In this document: piece by piece, positions 1 through 4,560 of the stretch
Numbering within the stretch: position 1 is the first letter of the stretch
Layout of the letters: the number at the start of each line of letters is the position of its first letter
DNA from: Dehalococcoidia bacterium
GTDB lineage: Bacteria; Chloroflexota; Dehalococcoidia; GIF9; AB-539-J10
Reading direction: 5' to 3'
Length of the DNA: 6,017 nucleotides
Assembly (NCBI GenBank): GCA_023229725.1
Contig: JALNYR010000148.1
Coordinates: forward strand, 1-6,017
The notes under the pieces: model-generated
Seen by the model: the letters and a program-made list of their open reading frames with translations, nothing else
What the model was told of the DNA's origin: nothing
The model's database searches: none
Position numbers and translations under genes: made by a program

Positions 1-3000
1 CGACTTGCGGTGACGGCATCATCGCGGGAACGGAGCAGTGTGACGACGGTGACACCGCCTCCGGCGACGGCTGCTCCAACTCCTGTGCCACTGAAACCGG
101 TTGGACGTGCACGAACAGCCCCGGACCGGTGAGCGTCTGCACCCCCGTGTGTGGAGACGGGAGATACTGTGGACTGAACTTCAGCAATTCTTCCCACGCT
201 GGTACGGACCCGTGTACCGAGAGGTGCGACGATATGAACACGACACCGGGGGACGGCTGTAGCGAGACGTGTCAGGTGGAAGATGATTTCCAATGCGGAT
301 CCACCCCCAGCGTCTGTTGCTCCAAGCTCCAGCTTTGCGGTGATCGTCTGAAGGCGTGCAGCGGTGAGACGTGCGACGATGGCAACTTTTTTGACGGTGA
401 CGGTTGCTCCGCGACGTGTCAGACCGAAACGAACTGGAAGTGCACCGGCACGCCGCATACGACCTGTTGCTACAGGATCTCCACGTGCGGGGACGGGTTT
501 CTCTCCTGTACCGGCGAACAGTGCGACGATGGCAATAAAATCAACAATGACGGCTGTTCCTCGACCTGCCAGACCGAGACGAACTGGCAGTGTGCGGGGA
601 TGCCGAGCAATTGCTGTACCACGGGTACGACCCGCTGCGGCGACGGCAAGCTGTCCTGCACGACCGAGAGTTGCGACGACGGAAATTCCTACAGCGGGGA
701 CGGATGTTCTCTCCAATGCCAGATCGAGCATGGCTACACATGCCGTGGCAACCCGAGCTACTGCCAGCCGGGGTGCGGAGACGGAACGGTGGATCCGAAC
801 GGAGAGGAATGCGACGACAGGAATGCCGTCGCCAACGATGGATGCACCACCTGCAAACGGGATACGGGTTGGGTCTGTTCGGGCACCCCCAGCAGGTGCC
901 ACACCGTCTGCGGTGACGGGGTGAAAGCCGGCACGGAAGCCTGCGATGACGCCAACACGAATGCGAACGACGGCTGCAGCGCAACCTGCACGCTCGAGCA
1001 GGGATGGAATTGTCTCGTTCCCGCCGGCGAACTGAGCACCTGCACGGCGAACTGCGGCGATGGACGAAAAGTCGGCACGGAAGCCTGCGACGACGCCAAT
1101 ATCGACGGAGGGGACGGTTGTTCCGCATCGTGTTCTCTGGAACAAGGTTGGACGTGCTCCGCCGCTACTCCCACCGTTTGTACCGCGACGTGCGGTGACG
1201 GTTTGGTCAGGGGTCCGGAGACATGTGATGACAGCAACAGGGTCGACGAAGACGGCTGCCAAGGGGATTGTGCCGAGGAATTCGGTTACATGTGTGAGGG
1301 GGAGCCTTCGTACTGCGCTCCGGATTGTGGCGACGGAAAGCGTGCGAGAGAGGAAGAATGTGATGACGTGAATACCCAGCCCGGTGACGGTTGTTCCGAA
1401 GCCTGCACGGTGGAAATCGGGTGGGCATGCCCGGGGGATGACCCCAGTGTCTGTGCGCCGATCTGCGGTGATAACAGAATGACAGGCAACGAGCAGTGTG
1501 ACGACGGGAATGGGGTTCCCAACGACGGTTGTTCGGCAACGTGCATGGAGGAGCCGGGTTTCGACTGCAATACGAACATCTCCCCCAGCAGCTGCACGGC
1601 GATCTGCGGGGACAGCCTGATCGTGACGGGCGAGCAGTGTGATGACAGCAACACTGACTCCGGCGACGGCTGCACCGGCAACTGCGCGACGGAGGATGGC
1701 TTCACGTGCTCAGGCGTTCCCAGCGTGTGCACGGCGGTCTGCGGTGATGGAAAGAAGCTTGGTGTGGAGCAGTGCGATGACAACAACACCATCCCGAATG
1801 ACGGCTGCTCCGCATCGTGCGTGGAGGAGCAGGGATGGGAGTGTGGAGAATCCACCCCCGGATCACGCTCGACCTGCACCGCGGTCTGCGGTGACGGGAA
1901 GAAACTCGGGACGGAGCAGTGTGACGACAACAACGTGAAGAGTGGGGATGGTTGTTCGTCCCTCTGCACGAAGGAGCCCGGATGGGATTGCTCCGCGACG
2001 CTCGGCGTCATGTCGTCCTGCATTCCCACGTGCGGCGACGGGATTCGGTTGGGCCCCGAAGCTTGTGACGATGACAATATGAACGCACTCGACGGTTGCT
2101 CCGCGACATGTGCGGAAGAACAGGGATGGAAGTGCACGGAGGCGACACCGATGTCCCATTCCACCTGTGCGGCGGTGTGCGGAGACGGACTGAAACTTGG
2201 AACGGAAATCTGTGATGACGGGAACCTGTTCTCGCAGGATGGATGCTCGCAGACCTGTGCGGGCGAGGAGGGGTGGAGCTGCGATGGGTCCAGTCCGTCC
2301 TCCTGCTGTTACCAGACTGCGGAGTGTGGAGACGGTCTGCGTGCCTGCTCCGAAGAGTGCGATGTCGGCAATACGTACGGTGGCGAGGGTTGCTCCCCCA
2401 CGTGCATGGTCGAGCGTGGCTGGGAATGTCCCATGGAAACCGCGTGTCAGGTGGTGGCTGCGGACAGCATCAGAGCCGGGAACGAGCAGTGCGATGACGG
2501 CAACCTGGTAGCGGGAGACGGCTGCTCCTTCGGACTCGTGGAGTATCGCGCGACGTGTGATACATCCAGAGAACCCAACGTATGCACGCCGTTCGGAACC
2601 TGCGGCAATGGATGGGTGGATCCCGCGGAAGCCTGTGACGATGGCAACAATATTCCGGGCGACGGGTGCGACATTCTGTGCAGGAAGGAATCCGGTTGGG
2701 TCTGTGCCGGCTCGACTTCCAACTGCACCGCAATCTGCGGGGATCTCACGAGAGTCGGTCCCGAGCAGTGCGATGACGGCAATACGACGGACGGCGACGG
2801 CTGTTCCGCGAGCTGTGCCATCGAGCAGGGGTGGGCGTGTTCCGGTTCCGGAACGGCGCTCTCCTCCTGTTTCACGGTGTGCGGGGACGGGCTCCGGATG
2901 GGGACAGAACAGTGTGACGACGGCAACAGTGCGGGTGAGGACGGTTGCTCCGCGACGTGTACGGTGGAGGATGGATTCACGTGCTCGGGGACCGGTGTCA

Positions 3001-4520
3001 CGCTCTCCGCCTGCTGTTTCCTGGGCGGTGAGTGCGGAGACGGGAAGAGATCGTGTACCGAGGGCTGTGACGATCACAATGTCATCAGCGGAGACGGTTG
3101 CTCTGAGACATGTACGAATGAGCGTGGGTTCGTCTGCACGGGTTCCGGAGCGGGGTCTCTGTGCGCCACCGCCTGCGGAGACGCGGTGAAGGCCGGCAGC
3201 GAGGAGTGTGATGACGGCAATACAAATGTGAAGGACGGTTGCACCAACGAGTGCGCTGTCGAGCAGGGGTGGGTGTGCCCGGGCTCGGACATGTCCATCA
3301 CCCTGTGCCATACGGTCTGCGGCGACGGAATCAGAGTCGTCGGGCGGGAGGATTGTGAGGTGGACGTTCCCTGTCCGTGGGGAGCGCCCTGCTCACAGTC
3401 CTGCATGTGCCCTCTGCCGAGCTCCGATGGCTACGCGTCGTCCGGAGCCGGGAGCACAAGTCTGGTTTGCGGCAACGGTCTCGTGGAATCCGGTGAAGCG
3501 TGTGACGACGGGTACGTGAATGCGAACACGCCGGACACCTGTCGCCCCGACTGCACGCTGCCTTACTGCGGTGACAGCGTCATCGATTCCGGGGAGCAGT
3601 GCGACAGCGGGATTCAGAATGCCGATCAGCCCGACCAGTGCCGCAAGAACTGCCAGTTGCCCATCTGCGGTGACGGCATCCACGACAGCGGCGAGGGATG
3701 CGAGTCGGATGCGGAGTGCGGCAATGACTACATCTGCGTCCGTTGCGGCTGCAGCCCGCGCCAGACGATTGTGAGCAGGGGGCCGAGTTACACCTACCCA
3801 TCCGGCAGCTACACGGTACCGGCGTCGACATCGACGCCTCAAGCGGCATCCTCGTCGCCCAGTGGTGCGTACTCTCCGCTCCTCTACCCGCAGTGGCCGT
3901 TCTGCGGCAACGGACTCATCGACGGAAGCGAAGCCTGCGACGACGGCGCAAACAATGCGAACACGGCGGATCGCTGTCGGACCAACTGCACGAAGCCACG
4001 GTGCGGTGACGGCATCGTGGACGCGAGCGAGCAGTGTGACGACGGCAACACGATCGATGGCGACGGATGCTCTTTCGTCTGCCTCATTTCGCCCTTCAGC
4101 GTGCATTCGCAAACAGGAGGGGGATCCATGGGGGTGTCATCTCCGGCTGCAGGATCCATGTCCTCTCCAGCCGGCTCTTCCATGGCAGCATCTACTCCCT
4201 CGTCGCAGCAGCCTCTGACGCAATCAGCTTCTTCCTCTCTCACGGTACAGCCTTCCTCCGCGGTGCCATGGCTCCCCGCCACGCAGAGCTACTCCTCCGC
4301 ACAGGGGGTTCTCCCTGCGTCTCCGTCTGTCTCCTCAGGTGGCAAGACCGCCGCTCCCGCCCCCTCCTCCTCCCCGCTCCCGCCGTCGCCAGTCGCGTCG
4401 ATCGTGAGGCTGCCGCTCTCCAATCGTCCGCTCAATCAGACCGGTCCCGCCACCGTTGCCGTAATGGCCGCGGGCGCCGCCGCGGGCTGGGCGTGGATCC
4501 GTCGCAGGCGCAAGCCATGA
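1..4520 (+). CDS. Giant DUF4215 cysteine-rich repeat surface protein, 5'-partial
   Basis: The frame is open from the first complete codon (position 3) to TGA 4518-4520, giving 1505 visible codons; the true start lies upstream. The repeat pattern runs unbroken across GTG 129, so that codon is not the start. The product is about 29 tandem DUF4215/myxobacterial Cys-rich modules, a Ser/Pro/Ala-rich stalk, and a tail of LNQTGP, a hydrophobic segment and RRRRKP. I count about 176 cysteines by hand, almost all in even sets per module, which implies an exported, disulfide-bonded protein. No catalytic domain is visible. The likely role is a long extracellular fibre or adhesin held at the envelope by its C-terminus; this is inferred from architecture, as DUF4215 has no assigned activity that I know of. 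Gene 2 follows after 4 nt, suggesting one operon. The coding assignment and family are secure, the function is not. Confidence 0.95.
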   Translation, partial: TCGDGIIAGTEQCDDGDTASGDGCSNSCATETGWTCTNSPGPVSVCTPVCGDGRYCGLNFSNSSHAGTDPCTERCDDMNTTPGDGCSETCQVEDDFQCGSTPSVCCSKLQLCGDRLKACSGETCDDGNFFDGDGCSATCQTETNWKCTGTPHTTCCYRISTCGDGFLSCTGEQCDDGNKINNDGCSSTCQTETNWQCAGMPSNCCTTGTTRCGDGKLSCTTESCDDGNSYSGDGCSLQCQIEHGYTCRGNPSYCQPGCGDGTVDPNGEECDDRNAVANDGCTTCKRDTGWVCSGTPSRCHTVCGDGVKAGTEACDDANTNANDGCSATCTLEQGWNCLVPAGELSTCTANCGDGRKVGTEACDDANIDGGDGCSASCSLEQGWTCSAATPTVCTATCGDGLVRGPETCDDSNRVDEDGCQGDCAEEFGYMCEGEPSYCAPDCGDGKRAREEECDDVNTQPGDGCSEACTVEIGWACPGDDPSVCAPICGDNRMTGNEQCDDGNGVPNDGCSATCMEEPGFDCNTNISPSSCTAICGDSLIVTGEQCDDSNTDSGDGCTGNCATEDGFTCSGVPSVCTAVCGDGKKLGVEQCDDNNTIPNDGCSASCVEEQGWECGESTPGSRSTCTAVCGDGKKLGTEQCDDNNVKSGDGCSSLCTKEPGWDCSATLGVMSSCIPTCGDGIRLGPEACDDDNMNALDGCSATCAEEQGWKCTEATPMSHSTCAAVCGDGLKLGTEICDDGNLFSQDGCSQTCAGEEGWSCDGSSPSSCCYQTAECGDGLRACSEECDVGNTYGGEGCSPTCMVERGWECPMETACQVVAADSIRAGNEQCDDGNLVAGDGCSFGLVEYRATCDTSREPNVCTPFGTCGNGWVDPAEACDDGNNIPGDGCDILCRKESGWVCAGSTSNCTAICGDLTRVGPEQCDDGNTTDGDGCSASCAIEQGWACSGSGTALSSCFTVCGDGLRMGTEQCDDGNSAGEDGCSATCTVEDGFTCSGTGVTLSACCFLGGECGDGKRSCTEGCDDHNVISGDGCSETCTNERGFVCTGSGAGSLCATACGDAVKAGSEECDDGNTNVKDGCTNECAVEQGWVCPGSDMSITLCHTVCGDGIRVVGREDCEVDVPCPWGAPCSQSCMCPLPSSDGYASSGAGSTSLVCGNGLVESGEACDDGYVNANTPDTCRPDCTLPYCGDSVIDSGEQCDSGIQNADQPDQCRKNCQLPICGDGIHDSGEGCESDAECGNDYICVRCGCSPRQTIVSRGPSYTYPSGSYTVPASTSTPQAASSSPSGAYSPLLYPQWPFCGNGLIDGSEACDDGANNANTADRCRTNCTKPRCGDGIVDASEQCDDGNTIDGDGCSFVCLISPFSVHSQTGGGSMGVSSPAAGSMSSPAGSSMAASTPSSQQPLTQSASSSLTVQPSSAVPWLPATQSYSSAQGVLPASPSVSSGGKTAAPAPSSSPLPPSPVASIVRLPLSNRPLNQTGPATVAVMAAGAAAGWAWIRRRRKP
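6..3317 (+). repeat. Array of 23 long-type DUF4215 units (about 144 nt / 48 residues each)
   Basis: This is a protein-level tandem array in gene 1. The canonical unit is C1-G-D-G-x(n)-G-x-E-x-C2-D-D-x-N-x4-D-G-C3-S-x2-C4-x2-E-x-G-W/F-x-C5-x(n)-C6-x3, then the next C1. Unit starts include 6, 150, 336, 1740, 1887, 2031 and 2601. Most units have six cysteines. Unit 2 carries an extra Cys-bounded insertion (168-215). Five junctions have CC plus an extra downstream Cys. Unit 18 (2457-2600) lacks C1 and C4. Unit 6 has a shortened C3-C4 spacing (GCTTC). Neighbouring units differ at many synonymous positions, so the array is old and selectively maintained. The number of units could rise once the upstream sequence is known. 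Confidence 0.93.
2457..2600 (+). repeat. Degenerate DUF4215 unit 18 lacking C1 and C4
   Basis: This unit opens with AAD instead of CGD (codons 2457-2465) and has SFGLVE after C3 where S-x2-C4 is expected (2526-2543), one residue shorter than usual. C2, C3, C5 and C6 are retained (EQCDDGN, DGCS, ATC, NVC). A TGC lies one frame off at 2459-2461, so the C1 loss could reflect paired small indels. The surrounding frame is intact, so this is a diverged module in a working gene and not a pseudogene. Confidence 0.8.
3318..3467 (+). repeat. Deviant six-Cys unit (unit 24) closing the long array
   Basis: It starts like the other units (CGDGIR) but replaces CDDGN...GDGC with DCEVDVPCPWGAPC, followed by QSCMC, and then a Ser/Gly-rich spacer (SSDGYASSGAGSTS). 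Cysteine order and spacing resemble unit 27 (3666-3752) and residues 92-123 of gene 2. It may be a distinct sub-module that ends a repeat block. Confidence 0.75.
3468..3752 (+). repeat. Short-type units 25-27 (33, 33 and 29 residues)
   Basis: Units 25 (3468-3566) and 26 (3567-3665) follow CGxx-x4-GE-x-CD-x2..N-x4-D-x-CR-x2-C-x-LP. They have four cysteines, lack the GW-C5-C6 tail, and run straight into the next CG. Unit 27 (3666-3752) is the six-Cys variant (CGDGIH, EGC, EC, ICVRCGC), after which the Cys-rich pattern stops and a linker begins. The short type looks like a DUF4215 core without its second half. Confidence 0.85.
3753..3902 (+). other. Ser/Tyr/Pro/Thr-rich interdomain linker in gene 1
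   Basis: Fifty residues without cysteine, rich in Ser, Pro, Tyr, Thr and Ala, separate unit 27 from unit 28. The segment is probably extended and flexible. Its composition is like extracellular linkers that may be O-glycosylated, but the sequence does not prove modification. Confidence 0.8.
3903..4082 (+). repeat. Final two DUF4215-type units (28 short, 29 truncated)
   Basis: Unit 28 (3903-4001) is a four-Cys short unit matching units 25 and 26 (CGNGLI, EACDDG, DRCRTNC, KPR). Unit 29 (4002-4082) is the front half of a long unit (CGDGIV, EQCDDGN, GDGCSFVC) and stops at C4, with no GW-C5-C6 half. The array therefore ends on a four-Cys core before the stalk. Confidence 0.88.
4083..4430 (+). other. 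Ser/Pro/Ala-rich low-complexity stalk of gene 1
   Basis: These 116 residues lack cysteine and are dominated by Ser, Pro, Ala, Thr and Gln, with small internal repeats such as SSPAAGSM / SSPAGSSM near 4137-4187. The position between the last folded module and the membrane tail fits a wall-spanning or envelope-spanning spacer, as in many sortase substrates. Role inferred from composition and position. Confidence 0.85.
4431..4517 (+). other. C-terminal LNQTGP / hydrophobic / RRRRKP anchor (sortase-like signal)
   Basis: The last 29 residues form a tripartite tail: LNQTGP (4431-4448), a hydrophobic run of about 17 residues rich in Ala, Val, Gly and Trp (4449-4499), and the basic end RRRRKP (4500-4517). 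This matches the layout of LPXTG sorting signals, with Asn in place of Pro, followed by the TGP often seen in such tails. It is not a MYXO-CTERM tail, which would have a Cys before the helix. It could instead be a simple C-terminal membrane anchor. Confidence 0.7.
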
Positions 4521-4560
4521 TTTCATGAACCCGCAACTGCAATTGAAGGCGATTCTCATG
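4518..4560 (+). promoter_or_regulatory. Gene 1 / gene 2 junction: 4-nt spacer and gene 2 start choice
   Basis: Gene 1 stops at 4518-4520 and the first in-frame ATG of gene 2 is at 4525. No good Shine-Dalgarno sequence precedes ATG 4525, so translational coupling is plausible. A second in-frame ATG at 4558 has GAAGG at 4545-4549 with an 8-nt spacing. I prefer 4525 because it lies close to the upstream stop and adds a charged Lys before the hydrophobic segment, as in an export signal. The ATG at 4517, overlapping the stop, opens only three codons. Confidence 0.6.

Noticed and set aside
129..131. GTG 129 as the start of gene 1
   Set aside because: The frame is open back to position 3 and encodes a normal DUF4215 unit there (CGDGII, EQCDDGD, GDGCSNSC), so the gene begins upstream of the window.
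1863..3311. 482-codon open frame on the minus strand
   Set aside because: It is antisense to the DUF4215 array. Repeated Cys, Asp and Gly codons of the sense strand leave few stops on the complement, and its product is a periodic low-information Ala/Arg/Thr/Val sequence without recognisable domains.
6..3317. CRISPR-like or DNA-level repeat array
   Set aside because: The period of about 144 nt is a protein-module period with conserved residues and drifting synonymous sites, without identical direct repeats and unique spacers.
4485..4517. MYXO-CTERM tail pointing to a myxobacterium
   Set aside because: That signal has a Cys just before the transmembrane helix; here the helix follows TGP and no cysteine is present after 4082.
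4518..4520. TGA read as glycine (alternative code of some CPR lineages)
   Set aside because: The TGA directly follows a complete hydrophobic plus RRRRKP tail and a new gene with an export signal starts 4 nt later, so it works as a stop.
4517..4528. ATGA overlap start at 4517 for gene 2
   Set aside because: The frame from ATG 4517 ends after three codons at TGA 4526-4528; the productive start is ATG 4525 (or possibly 4558).
4500..4530. Genes 1 and 2 as one gene broken by a frameshift
   Set aside because: Gene 1 ends with a proper anchor tail and gene 2 begins with its own ATG and hydrophobic N-terminus, as expected for two separate exported proteins.
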